From: Hypholoma sublateritium FD-334 SS-4
Taxonomy: Eukaryota; Basidiomycota; Agaricomycetes; Agaricales; Strophariaceae
Assembly: GCA_000827495.1 (NCBI GenBank)
Contig: KN817647.1
Span: 33,088 to 85,730, forward strand
Direction: 5' to 3'
Length of the DNA stretch: 52,643 nucleotides
Positions 10,878 through 21,984 of the stretch are shown here, in pieces (the first letter of the stretch is position 1; the number at the start of each line of letters is the position of its first letter). Under the pieces are notes generated by a model, which searched no databases, was not told where the DNA came from, and was given only the letters and a program-made list of their open reading frames with translations. The position numbers and the translations under genes are program-made.

Positions 10878-12042
10878 ATGAAAGACCACGAATCACAATA
10901 CTTCGGTTGCAAGGCCGGCGCTGTCGCTGCTAAGATTTTACCAGCTCAACGTGGGTGGGACGCCGTGTGGCACTCAAGTTCGGCGGGGTCAAGGCGTTGT
11001 GCATGGACCTCCCTGCAATTCCATATTACTAGAGGACCACGCTCCTTCCACCTCTATACTCACAGGATGCTTCCTAATATTCCCTCTTCCAATACCTATG
11101 ACTCGTCCTGCAGCGCCTCGCGCTCTGTCGCCCATATCCTCTGCAGAACCTGGCGTAATTTCGAGCCCGCAACCTGGCATAACGTCCCAGGGTCCATTGC
11201 CATCCGGGCCGACGGAACAGGGACGCTCAGCTCCCCATTCACCATGCACACGCGGACGGTGGGATCGATAGAGGGTGTCATCTCGCATGATTTTACGTGG
11301 ATACTGAGAACAAATGAGCCCATGAAACTCGTGGATAGTCGCGCACCGGTATACAGGACGATGGCCAAGCTTATCTCGTCAAGGAGTGCCTGGACATTCC
11401 AGCCCTGGAAGTCCAACCACATGTTCATCCCGTCATATATCCACGTTGAGTTGGGGGGTGAAGGTTCGCGGCACTCGACAACATGGTACGAGGCCCACCG
11501 GGGTTTCGGCAACCTTACAATCGACGCATCATCCAAGCCAGGTGCCCAGCTACCGATCGAGATTATTGAATATATCCTGGATATAGCGATACTTGACGCT
11601 ATTGATGACACTGCGACGTGCCTGCTCTACACTAGCAAATGGGTCCGGGAACGAGTCCTGAACAAGAGCCGCAGAGATAAGTTTAGTCATATCGCACAGC
11701 GTATCCAGGAATGGGGTATTGTAAGTACTTATATTTAATCTTTCAGAATGTATTTTCTCACCCGACCGATCTTTGGGGGTCCAGGCGTTCTGGATACACT
11801 GTGGTCATTTCAATCCTTCCTGTGATCCCACTCCAGATAAATTCTTCGCCTTTGCCGCCGACATGTTACAACAGCCGCATGCATCTGCGTACTACGTCCC
11901 CGAAGCACCGGACCAAAGCAATAATGGCAGGCGGGCCAAGCGCCCGCATTACTACTCAAGCGAACTGCGTCTGCCAGAGGGACTGCGGTCAGTAGAGGGG
12001 GAAGTCTACGACAAACACCCTGAAGTGCCCAAGACCTTCTGA
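10878..12042 (+). CDS. Hypothetical protein with F-box-like motif, 366 aa
   Basis: Two exons: 10878-11720 and 11785-12042, with a GTAAGT...CCAG intron of 64 bp in phase 0. The joint gives EWGI followed by AFWIHCGHFNP. Near residue 228 the sequence LPIEIIEYILDIAI, followed at a distance by ATCLLYTSKWVRERVLNK, resembles the F-box-like start (LPxE-xxxIL) of many Agaricomycete proteins, which would recruit substrates to SCF ubiquitin ligases. The F-box is not in the usual N-terminal place, and residues 1-220 match nothing I know. The N-terminus is therefore uncertain; an internal start or an unseen intron is possible. The last exon is hydrophilic and ends HPEVPKTF. The gene converges with the E1 gene, with about 530 bp between stops. 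Confidence 0.5.
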
Positions 12043-12574
12043 TTGATCATTGGGCCGCGATGGAGTAAATAAATATGCAGCGTCTCCGTACATTTTATAT
12101 ACTAAACAGAAATAACTGATGAGCGCTGAGCGCCTTCGTAATTCGGGCCTTGAGCTTGAGCACTTGAGTAAGGAGTTAGCTGCATCGAGTCACTCATGAT
12201 CAGTCGGAACTGGACCACACAAATAAATTACTCTATAGCGTGCTCAGCCGATTAGAATAAGTGCGATTGAATACACAATACCCCAACCGCTGCACTGAAC
12301 AGCCTTGAACTACGCCAAAACCGTCTACAGATTTTGCCATCACCGCAAAGTCTAGTCGAATATACTACATTTGGCTTTACTTTTAAATAAGAAATCAGGA
12401 AACCATATTCATTATACCAGGACAGCCTACGCTGCCGTCGTCTAAACTATTAAAAGCAACCGCCGACGTGCCGGCGGGCAAGGACAAGGGTGGGGGATAT
12501 GTAAATCAAAACTGAAATCCGGGTCCCCTTAATTAATATTCATTGTAACATTGAACCTCGCCGCCCGCGCGCAC
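12043..12574. other. Convergent intergenic spacer; 3' untranslated regions
   Basis: AT-rich sequence between two convergent stop codons. No gene or clear repeat is seen. Confidence 0.5.
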
Positions 12575-15500
12575 TCAGCGCGACAGGTCGAACGCGGTGT
12601 TGATGAACGACTCGATCTCCTTCTTGTGCTGGGACTGCGGGAGAGTCAGCCATACTCCAAGCGCAAGGAAAGCGCGACGTACCTTGCTGCCCGTCGCGAC
12701 GGAGCTCGTCGGCTCGCGCCCGGCATAGAACGGGTACTTGCCCTTGTGGTGCACCGTCTGCGATGCCGCGGTGTAGATCCGTGGCCCGACGTAGCTCCAT
12801 GCGCCGTTATTCAGCGGCTCCTCCTGACACCACAGCAGGCTTGCGTTCGGGTATGTGTCGAGGTGTGGGGTGATCTGCAATGGCGGAGCGAGCCGCAGCC
12901 GTCGGCCGCAGTACGGGAGGAGATTAGGGAGAAGGGGACGTACCGTGTCATAGGGGAAGGGCGAGAGCTGCTCAATGCGGCTAATCGCGATGTCCGTGAT
13001 GCCGCGCTCCTCGCGCGCCTGCAGCAGCGCGAAGTATACCTGGCCCGTGCATAGGATGTGGCGCTTGATGTCCTCGGGTGCGGCGAGCGTAGTCGGGTGT
13101 GGCTCGGGGATGTAGCGCTCGAATTGGGTCTCGCCGACCATCTCCTCGAGGTTTGAGCGGGCTAGCGGGTGGCGCAGGAGGCTCTTCGAGAAGAAGAGGA
13201 TTAGCTAAGGTAGGCTAGTGTCAGACTATGGCGGATAGGGTGCGTGTAGAACCTACGGGCTTGCGGAAGTCACGGTGGATCTGGCGGCGGAGGACGTGGA
13301 ACTAAAAGGAGAGATCAGCATGGCAAAGGTAGGGAAGCCGAGATAGACGCATACGTAGTTAGCGGGGGTACTGGTCACAAAAAGTCAGCTAATGAAAAGG
13401 GAGAAATAGGAACACGCACGTAGGGTATACAACCTGCATATTGCAGTCCTGGTGCTGGCGTTCGATCTTCTCCGGGGACGGGAAGTGGTGCGGGTGGTCA
13501 TCGCACAGCTGCAAGAAGCGCTCGATACGGCCGCTCGAGTGTTCAGGGCCCTGACCGTCGTAGCCGTGGGGGAGGGACATGACGAGGCCGGTGCGCTGGA
13601 GCCACTTGCGCTCACCGGCGGCGATGAACTGGTCGATGATGCACTGCGCGTTATTCGCAAAGTCACCAAACTGCGCCTCCCACACCGTGAGCGAGTCGGG
13701 CGACACGAGCGAATACCCGAGCTCGAAGCCGAGCGTGCCGAATTCGGAGAGCGACGAGTTGCAGATGACGAAGCGGGCCTGCGACGAGCCGAGGTCGTTG
13801 AGCGGGATGTACTGCTGCTCATTTACCTGGTCGTGGATCACCGCGTGGCGCTGCGAGAAAGTGCCGCGCTCGACGTCTTGCCCGGACACGCGTACGTGGT
13901 TGCGCTCGAGGACGAGCGAGCCGAATGCAAGGGCCTCTGCGGTCGACCAGTCGATGTTCGTACCCTCCTCGACGGTCTTCCCGCGGGTCGCAAGAATACG
14001 AGCGAGGTTACGGTGCGGGGTGAAGCCAGTGGGGTAGGAGGAGATGGCCTTGCCGATGCGCTGGAGGGTCTCGATGTCCGCGCCGGTGGGTCTGCTGGGG
14101 AGGGTGGTCTCAGCAAGCTGTTTGGGCGATGGGAAGCCCTGCCAGGCGGCGGAGAGCCACTCTTTGCTGGTGGGCACGTAGTCCTTCGCCGCCGCGGCGG
14201 CCTTTTCCATCATGCCCCATACCCATGTCTTGTGCTCCTCGATGTCCTTTTCCGTGAACGTTCCGCGCGAGACCAGGAACTTGGTGTACTGGGTAAGGGG
14301 AGTGGGCTGCTTCTTGATCGCCTCGTACATGCGGGGCTGAGTAAAGCTCGGCTGATCGGTTTCATTATGTCCGTAACGGCGGTAGCACACGATATCAATG
14401 ACGACGTCCTTCTTATATTTAGCCCGGTAATCGGCAGCCAGCTGGCAGACGAAGTTGACCGCCTCAACGTTGTCGCCGTTGACGTGGAAAATCGGAGAGT
14501 CGATTGATTTGGCGATATCGGAGGGATACGGGGTAGAGCGCGAGAAACGAGGGTCCGTGGTGAAGCCGATTTGGTTGTTGACAATGAGGTGGATGGTTCC
14601 GCCAGTGCCATAGCAAGGTAAGTTGTGGAGGCCCATCGTCTCGTACACGATACCCTGACCGGCAAATGCGGCGTCTCCGTGGAGCAGGACAGCCATTGCA
14701 GTGTTGTGAGTAACTTCATCGCCTTCAAAGTGCTGGATGGCGCGTGTTTTTCCTAGAACAACCGGATCCTCCGCTTCGAGATGCGAGGGATTTGCAACAA
14801 GCGACAAGGAGACTTTTTTACCGGAGGGAGTTGGGCGGACATAGTTGGCACCTAGATGGTATTTGACATCGCCAGCAGGCCAATTTCCGTCTTCATCGCC
14901 AGAGAACTCATTGAGGATACCTTCGATGGGTTTGCGAATGACATTTGCGAGGACGTTGAGGCGGCCACGATGGGGCATGCCGATGGTAATGTGCTTTACG
15001 CCATTGTCAACGGAGCGGTCGATGAGCGCTTTCATTCCAGGAATGAGTGCTTCGCAGCCCTCGAGACCGAAGCGTTTCTCGTTGGGGTATTTGCTGGCAA
15101 TGAACTTTTCGAATGACTCGGACCAGATAAGACGGTCGAGGATCATGCGCTTCTCGTCGACGGTGTAGTTCCAGGGCTTGGGTGTTTCAACGCGTTCACG
15201 GATCCAGTCGCACTGCTCCTTATCGGGAATATGGACATACTGAATGCCGACGGCGCCGCCTGGAAAAGGGATGAGCAAGCACCGGCGCAGCGGAGTAAAA
15301 CGTACAGTATATGCGTTTGCACAGCTTGATGATGTCCCTGAGCTTCATGGTCTTGTTTTCTTCGGTGGCAAAATGGGGGAGGATACCAGGGCCAAGAGAA
15401 ATGTCTTTTTCGAGATCGCGTTCGGTGAATCCATAGCGGCTGAGCTCGAGCTCGGGAGGCTTGACGTCAGCGAGGTCGGCATCGAGGATACCGAGAGGGT

Positions 15501-15940
15501 CAAGCTCAGCAACATGGTGGCCGCGAACTTGGTAGGCGCGAACAAGTAGTTGCACCTGAATATGCATGAGCGCGAGTCGGGGCTACCAGCAGATGACAAA
15601 CCTTCAAGTGGTCATCCAGCTCGGCGCCCTGTCCGACGTGCAACGCTGGCGCGCCGTCGGCGGGATGCGGGAGATGCGTGGACGGCGGGGCTTGGAATGA
15701 CTGGGAACTGCTTAAGCCCTTGTCCATGCCAGAGAAATAGACATTCCAGGACTGGTGCACGGACTGCGGGTCCTGCTTCCAGAGCCGGTACATCTCGTCT
15801 GCGTAGTACGCATTTGTGCCATTCGCAAAGGCATCGTTGGCCGAGGGAGCAAGAGAAGCAAGAGACCGCAGGAGGCCGGGAGTGCGTCGCTGCGCACGCA
15901 CAACAACGCCGAGGCGGCCAACGACACGCCTGGTCAACAT
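12575..15940 (-). CDS. kgd1: 2-oxoglutarate dehydrogenase E1 component, mitochondrial, about 1,000 aa
   Basis: Thiamine-diphosphate-dependent E1 subunit of the 2-oxoglutarate dehydrogenase complex (tricarboxylic acid cycle, matrix). Exons from the right: 15602-15940, 15306-15555, 13420-15259, 13355-13370, 13257-13301, 12944-13204, 12683-12874, 12575-12634; all introns are GT-AG and in frame. The N-terminus is a typical targeting peptide ([19 protein letters not shown]). An in-frame ATG at 15,973 would add 11 residues; I prefer 15,940 for its context (CCAAAATG) and presequence. Landmarks in order: [83 protein letters not shown] (cofactor-binding region); [57 protein letters not shown]; and a C-terminal NTAFDLSR. 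The length fits the family (about 1,000 aa). A 16-nt microexon (13,355-13,370) is needed to restore YPTTPANY. It appears intact. Confidence 0.97.
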
Positions 15941-16086
15941 TTTGGGAGGAGGAACAGAGTATCGACACTCCATCCCATTTCCCTTTCGTCACTCGTCACG
16001 TGCCCTCCGCTCCCCGCCGCACGGATCCCCCCGCATTGCGCAAGCCGGTGTTTCGGCGGCAAAGTCGCCATTCTGGGCATATCCGC

Positions 16087-16853
16087 TTGCACTGCTGGGA
16101 GCCAACTGGGAGCCAACAATTTTTCTGAGTGAAAAATGCATATAAAATGGAAAGATTTTGGTTTAAAATGTAGATTAGATAAAATATATCCTTTTTAAGT
16201 GATTCTTCTGAATGAAAAAGACATGAAGAACGAGAATAAAAGGTAGAGTATGTGAATGATTTTGCATATTTACTATTATACCTTTTGTGAACATTTTTAG
16301 AATGACAAAATTGGTTCACAATGCAAGCTTTTGTTCGCGTTCTTCAGTGTGAAAATTTTGACATTTTTCAATATTGAAGCATGCATTTAAAATGCCTCAT
16401 TTAGAAAAGTACAAAACAAAAAGATATTTATCAGTTTTGAAATGATTGTTCAATGTTTAAAATAGACCACTGAAATTTTGGTGGTCTATCTTAAACATTG
16501 AACAATCATAAAACAATTCATTGTTGTCTTTGCAATTACCTTATTGTTAAATGAGGCACTTTTAATGCATTTTTCAATATTGACAAACATCAAAAATCTC
16601 ACACTGGAAAATGTGAACAAAAGCTTGCATCATGAACCAATGTTGTCATCTTAAAAATGTTCACAAAAGGTATAACAGTAAATATGCAAAATCATTCACA
16701 TACTCTACCTTTTATTCTTGTTCTTCATATCTTTTTCATTCAGAAGAATCACTTAAAAAGGATGTATTTTATCTAATCTACATTTTAAACCAAAATCTTT
16801 CCATTTTATTTGCATTTTTCACTCAGAAAAATTGTTGGCTCCCAGCAGTGTTG
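16087..16853. mobile_element. Foldback CACTG-type non-autonomous DNA element with TTG target duplication
   Basis: The element proper is 16090-16850 (761 bp). It starts CACTGCTGGGAGCCAAC and ends GTTGGCTCCCAGCAGTG, and is flanked by TTG at 16,087-16,089 and 16,851-16,853. Almost the whole length is one inverted repeat: the left arm from 16,113 is mirrored by the right arm up to about 16,840, with the turn near 16,476 (GACCACTGAAATTTTGGTGGTC). The left arm has an extra 11-bp duplication (TGGGAGCCAAC twice). CACTA/CACTG ends with a 3-bp duplication are the mark of the CACTA superfamily, to which Plavaka belongs. No coding capacity. It sits about 150 bp upstream of the E1 start codon. Confidence 0.85.
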
Positions 16854-17801
16854 GTGAGAATGTAAAAGTCTGAGTATTGGGAATTTTGGCAGTTTGGCAG
16901 TTTGCCAAATGATTGTATTTCTAAAATAGGAAACCCAGCAATGGCTATGGGCCATGGGCTGGCACAGCATGGGTACCTTGCTATGGCTGACCAGTACATT
17001 GCCGGTATGCATAGCAATACTAGGGTACACAGTATATCCATCTGAGTAGATAGGGTACCTACAATATATTATTTGTAATGATTATTCTAAACTATGATGA
17101 CCACTGAGGTCCACAGTCCAATGTGTGTTGAAACACTCGTGCAGGGACTCAGGGAGCTTGTTTCCCAGATTTTGACAAGGCAAGAATAAATAAATTCATG
17201 GTTAAAGTTGGGTTGAACTGTACTGAAGATGCTGCTGCAGCCAACCCTGAGCCCATCTTCATCCACATTCAGCATTGGTTCAGCATGCCTGGCACTGTGC
17301 ACATGATGCACTTACATGCACCGCTCATTGGGCTGTCCTTCCCTTCTTCTCCGACCTTCCCCTCATCAAGCTTGCAGTACACCTCTTTCTTACCCTGGGC
17401 CTCCAGCTCCCATTCCAATTCCAATTCAACATTGTTTCAACTTTCCACCATGCATGTTGTTGGCAACATTGGGAAAAACCACTTTAGGACATAAGGCCAA
17501 ATAATTACAAACTTAGCTTCAACAGTTGCACATAAGAGTAGCATAAGGTATATTAATTCACAGCCATTCTTGCTGCCCCATAGTGTGGCTAAGACCTGCT
17601 TCATATATGCTTATTTTCAAGTCAACAATGTAGCCTTAGCCAGTTGATTACTTAGTTGTAATCTATAATCAAGAGCATTTGATTATTCACACTTCATAAC
17701 CACTTACTCACTCTTAGATACACTGCAGTAAGTTACTGACATACAAGTCCAAAGTTGCACAAAAAGATAGTGTTTTGACATATGTAACAATAGCTACAAT
17801 A
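16854..17801. other. AT-rich stretch without recognisable gene
   Basis: Short open frames only (for example 17,198-17,494), without splice support or family features. It probably contains decayed repeat DNA. Confidence 0.4.
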
Positions 17802-18700
17802 TCAGGTAAAGGTTACAACAGCCTGGATAATCCCGTGTGCAGTAAATAGAGGTGCCTCAGCCTTGGACAGCTGGCCATTCATTACCACAACAGCTTTGTT
17901 TTTTTCATCATCACAAACACTCTTGTAGTGCTGGAGGGCAGACTCAATGCACTTACAGTCATCTAAATTCTTTGCATGAGAGTTTTTGATCACAGCCATG
18001 TAGCTCTTGAGCTTGCGGAAAAGGTTGTCTAATGTTAGTTCAGGTAGGCCTAGTGGCACTTGTGTCTCATCTTTTGTTTCACTGATGATCTTATTGTTGG
18101 AGACTTGAGACAGAGAGCCATTGGAGGCTACATGCGAGTCAAGTCAGTATATATATTCAAGCAGACATTGTCCAAGGTGACAATATAAGTAGTAGTAAAA
18201 ATTGAAGACATACCTTGATCAGCAGATACTCTTTTTAATGCAGCTGCTGCCTCATGTGTCTGGAGACCTATTACAGCCACTGTCCCAGGAATTGGTGTTG
18301 ATCCTGGCTGTGTTGCAGCTCATCAAGTTGCAAACACATTCTTGGTGGCAGCCAAAACTATCTTTTGAATCTCCCCCATAATGGCATATCCACTATGATT
18401 GTGAGTACCTGCAGGTGAGCTAGAGGACAGTCTGTAATACAATTGAACTTGAGATCAGATTCCAAGTAAAAAAATGAAAGACATTATCTGGGCTTACTTG
18501 TGGTATTGCAGAAATGTGGCAGACTGTGACCTAGATGGATAGATACATGTTCAGTAGCCAGATAGTAGTCACATAACTGAGTCCATATATTGCCTATCAG
18601 TTGTATTAGCTAATCAATTTTACCTTTTGCTCTTGACCATCACTGGAGCCCTGAATCCCTATGCTTGGGCTTGCATTAGTAGCTCCCCTTCTGAGGGTAA
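17802..18700 (-). pseudogene. Decayed multi-exon gene of unknown function
   Basis: Reading the minus strand gives short exons with good GT-AG borders. They encode, in order, NASPSIGIQGSSDGQEQK, then RSQSATFLQYHK, then SPAGTHNHSGYAIMGEIQKI leading to FAT, two consecutive TGA stops, AATQPGSTPIPGTVAVIG and EAAAALKRVSADQ. The last exon has TQVPLGLPELTLDNLFRKLK and ends GIIQAVVTFT at 17,802. The two adjacent TGA codons would be CGA CGA (Arg-Arg) before C-to-T change. I do not recognise the family. The gene lies among mobile elements and may itself be element-borne. The 5' end seems cut by the inverted-repeat element starting at 18,732. Confidence 0.45.
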
Positions 18701-18731
18701 AACAGTCCTCCTGAGAGTTAATAGTGAATGT

Positions 18732-19137
18732 CACAGGTAACCCATGGAAAGTCATGGGATTTTGGCAGGTTTGAATGTTTCATGCTGTAGCCCTTCATTC
18801 AATGCAAATTTTAAAATTTATTTCATGCAAATTGGAGCAGAATTGACTTGGCTATGCCTCTTCCAAGTTAGAGCACATTCCAATGAGTACTAATTCCATG
18901 GTGAGCCCACCACTGCAGGCAATTCCCCACGGGTTGTCCAAATCATGAATTTGATAACTTGTCTCGGCAAATCCCCTGCTGTTGGGTCCTGTTTGGGTGA
19001 AACATGCTGAAATTTGAAAGGGCCGTAGCTCATTCATTTTTCAACTGTTTTGGATGAAAAAAATTGCAATTTTTCCTTGTGACAAGCCATACATCCCTGT
19101 GACCTCAGAACCCATGACTTTCCATGGGTAACCCGTG
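18732..19137. mobile_element. Short inverted-repeat element (MITE-like), about 406 bp
   Basis: The left end reads CACAGGTAACCCATGG and the right end, reverse-complemented, CACGGGTTACCCATGG. Both continue AAAGTCATGGG. The similarity reaches outward: left AGTGAATGT and right (reverse) AGTGAACGA precede these ends, so the true borders may lie 10 or more bp further out. No target duplication could be fixed. No coding capacity. Confidence 0.6.
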
Positions 19138-19989
19138 TCGTTCACTAAAGGTCAAACAGGTCCTCCTAAGTGTTACACAGAACCTGCTTGGTCTGATATT
19201 ACTAGCACCATAGGCTTTGGGAAGCCCTCCTGCTGTCCTCTCCCCTGGTGCATACCTCAGGCTTGCTCTAGGTCTTTCCCAGGACTTCCCAACCTTCAGC
19301 CTAAAGACCTGAGTGCCATGATGCTTATCCAGCAAGCATCACACAGACAGACCCTGCACACCAAACATGTTACAGGCACCCATGGTGGAGTGGGCCCAGC
19401 ACTTGAGCACCAGCTGTGATATGAGCTGGAACTAGCAGATTTTCCCATGGGTTGATGTTGAGGGACGAAAAATTACATACCAGTGTTGAATATGATGTGG
19501 TTGAATGTGGTGGCTTCAGCCTTCTCATGGAAGCAAAGTTTGACTATACAGTTTCTACTGTTGAAGTATCAATGGTATAGGCATTGAGCAGCACTGCAGT
19601 ATTCCAGAGCCTGGAGGGAGAGTGAAGGGTGGGATTAGTGAGGTAGAAATGTGGGGGAAAGCAATTGAGTCATAGTAGTTGCTAGTAACTAATTGTGAGA
19701 ACAATCAAGTACAAAGCTTTTAGCCAAGATAGCTACATCTAGATATAGTAGCTTTCTCTCTGGGGAATGACTAATAAAGACATTGCAAGCGCAACAGGGA
19801 TTGCAGGTAGAACAATAAGATGACTTTTGAGACAGTGGAATCAGACTGAAGAGGTAGTCAAACATCCTATACAAACAGGCAGGCCACGGGTCATGTCATC
19901 ACTTGAAGTATCTGTAAGCTTTCAGTCATTTCAAACTTGCCTAGTTACTGAGAGCCTTGATTGATAACAGTGCCTCAAAAGCCTCATTG
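19138..19989. other. Unassigned sequence
   Basis: A frame at 19,135-19,419 (and a mirror frame on the other strand) is open but partly overlaps the terminal repeat of the neighbouring element and matches no family. Nothing else is seen. Confidence 0.35.
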
Positions 19990-20935
19990 AAAGAACTCTG
20001 GATATCTATATTTCCAAGCTACAACACTCCCTATTCATTGCTTATAATCTTGAAGTCGATGCTAAGACTATTACTTGGGCATTATACCAGTGTGGATTTA
20101 CACAAAAGAAGGTAAGTATCAGTGGTTGAGATATCATATCTCAAGGAATCAAACTAAATTATCACTCTAGATTACTCACCCAGCTCGTGAACAAGATGAA
20201 GCACTAAGGATGCAGTATCAAGCTGACATCAGGGAGAATTACCCTCCTGAGACACTTGTCTTTCTCGATGAGTCTGCTTGTAACAGAATGACGGGATGAT
20301 GGAGTATGGGGTGGGCATCAATTGGAAGGCGTGCATGTCAACATGACTATTTTGTATGAGGTCAACGATGAGTTAAAATACTCGGATTATCAGAGCTCAT
20401 TGTGTAAAATCGATCTGAGAACCATTTGAGATTTGAATAATTCCCTATCAAATCGAACTTGAGGCAAAGATTTGTGAATTGAGACAGACTCTCAGACAAA
20501 ACAGACTCATACCAGGAAGTACTGCACACTGTAGATTTCTTATACTGGTTGTAGAGCATCACTTGATCCTAGTTAAGATCTCTCTCCGCTGGGGTTTTGT
20601 TTTGTTTTTGAGAGATTTGAGTCTAGACCCACAGTCAGCCTCTCATCGTCCTCGACAATGCAAGTGTCCACCATTGTGATGGCCTTCGTGAACTTGTTGA
20701 AGGCCGAGGCATGCGTCTTCACTACTTACCTCCATATTCTCCAGATTTCAATCTAATTGAAGAAGGATTCTCTGCTACGAAGGCCTAGATTAGGAGAAAT
20801 AATGATTACGTTCTTGCAGAGCTTACTGGAGATGACACTTGTGATCCATACAGTATGCTTTGGGAAGCAGTATTTGATTCTATGAAACCAGAAAGTATTG
20901 CTGGGTGGTATAGGAACTGTGGATATGTAGTGTAA
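19990..20935 (+). pseudogene. Tc1/mariner-type (DDE superfamily) transposase pseudogene
   Basis: Exon-like pieces encode a helix-turn-helix remnant (TITWALYQCGFTQKK), an intron starting GTAAGTATC, then ETLVFLDESACNRMTG with the first catalytic Asp. Two TGA stops follow, at positions where Arg is expected (MTG-stop-WSMGW; HDYFV-stop-GQR). After a 253-bp repeat insertion the frame resumes at PLIVLDNASVHH with the second Asp, then MRLHYLPPYSPDFNLIEEGFS with the third acidic residue (Glu) in the typical Tc1 context. It ends CGYVV at a TAA (20,933-20,935). Roughly 50 residues between the two halves are missing. Terminal inverted repeats were not found. Clearly inactive. Confidence 0.8.
20393..20645 (-). 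repeat. Copy A of a 253-bp dispersed repeat, inside the Tc1-type transposase
   Basis: In reverse orientation this reads TGAGAGGCTGACTGTGGGTC ... CAATGAGCTC and is about 95% identical by eye to 25,038-25,289. TG at one end and TGAG...CTCA symmetry would allow a small solo LTR or TRIM. No clear target duplication is seen. Confidence 0.75.
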
Positions 20936-21104
20936 TATAATCAAGCATTTGACTTTGGTAGCATTAGGTATGTAGTTGTGCTCCAGGCCAGCACAATGTC
21001 AGCGAGTCGACAGCTGCCCTAAACTTGCCATAATGGGTTTGTTTGGATGTGGCACTGCCACATGAGTGATTTTTCAAAACGGCCTAGCGTTTTGCCGTTA
21101 GCTG

Positions 21105-21205
21105 TAAGGTATCTGACCTGATCAGGAATTGAATCCAAAACTTCAGGAATATGCACAGCCACCTCTGCTGGTGCAGTAATCATTAAACCACCTTTCTGGT
21201 GTTAT
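21105..21205 (-). other. Possible tRNA-derived (SINE-like) segment
   Basis: The minus strand has an A-box-like TGGTTTAATGA and, about 50 nt later, a B-box-like GGATTCAATTCC. These resemble the internal RNA polymerase III promoter of tRNA genes. Arms do not fold into a convincing tRNA. Weak call. Confidence 0.25.
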
Positions 21206-21984
21206 GCAGACAGCTCTATTGAGCACTACAAGGCACAAATCATTTCCCAAGGCTGCTCCCAATGTCCCAGATGAAATTTCTTCGATGTGCACACTCCTAC
21301 TCCACGCCCTGCGATGATACAGACAACTTTTGCTATAGCTGCTGCTGAAGACCTGGAACTTTGCTCTGTGAACATTTCAGCTGCTTTCATCAATGGAAAT
21401 CTGGAGGAGTACATCCACATGAGGCAGCCTGATGGCTTCCATGAGGGTGGTCCTAGCAAGGTCTGCAGGCTCAAGAAGTTGCTCTATGGTCTCAAACAAG
21501 CTGCTCATCAGTGGAACATTAAGCTGCACTTTGCTCTCACTGAAATGGGATTCAAGCAAGTTGAGGCAGATAGATCTATCTACATCTATTCTAATAGTCA
21601 TGTCTGCATTTTTGTGCCCATTTACATCGATAATGTCACCTTTGCTTGCAAGGATGCTTCTGCCATTGATAGAGTGATCAAACAGTTCCAGGGCCACTTC
21701 AAATGTTGAGATCTTGGCCCTACAGAGTTCCTGCTTGGTGTGAGCATTACCGGAGACCGCAAAACACGTACAATCTAAAGTTGCCGAAGTCTGGTTCAGA
21801 ACCTGGTGAACTGGTTCGAACCTGAACCGAACACTAATGTTCAGTTCAAGTTCAGTTCAGGTTCAGGTTAAACCTTGGAGGGTGGGTTCGAGGTTCAGCT
21901 AGTAGCTAGATAGTGTGAACATGTTCGAACATGTTCGAACATGGTTCGAACCTGGTAGAATTTCCTGTAGGACAGAGTCAGACC

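Noticed and set aside
11096..11611. Minus-strand frame of 171 codons
   Set aside because: Antisense to the F-box-like gene, whose reading continues in frame across an intron into a second exon; the minus frame has no such support.
13452..14507. Long open frame (351 codons) on the plus strand
   Set aside because: It lies entirely antisense to the main E1 exon; third-position GC bias of a conserved gene explains it.
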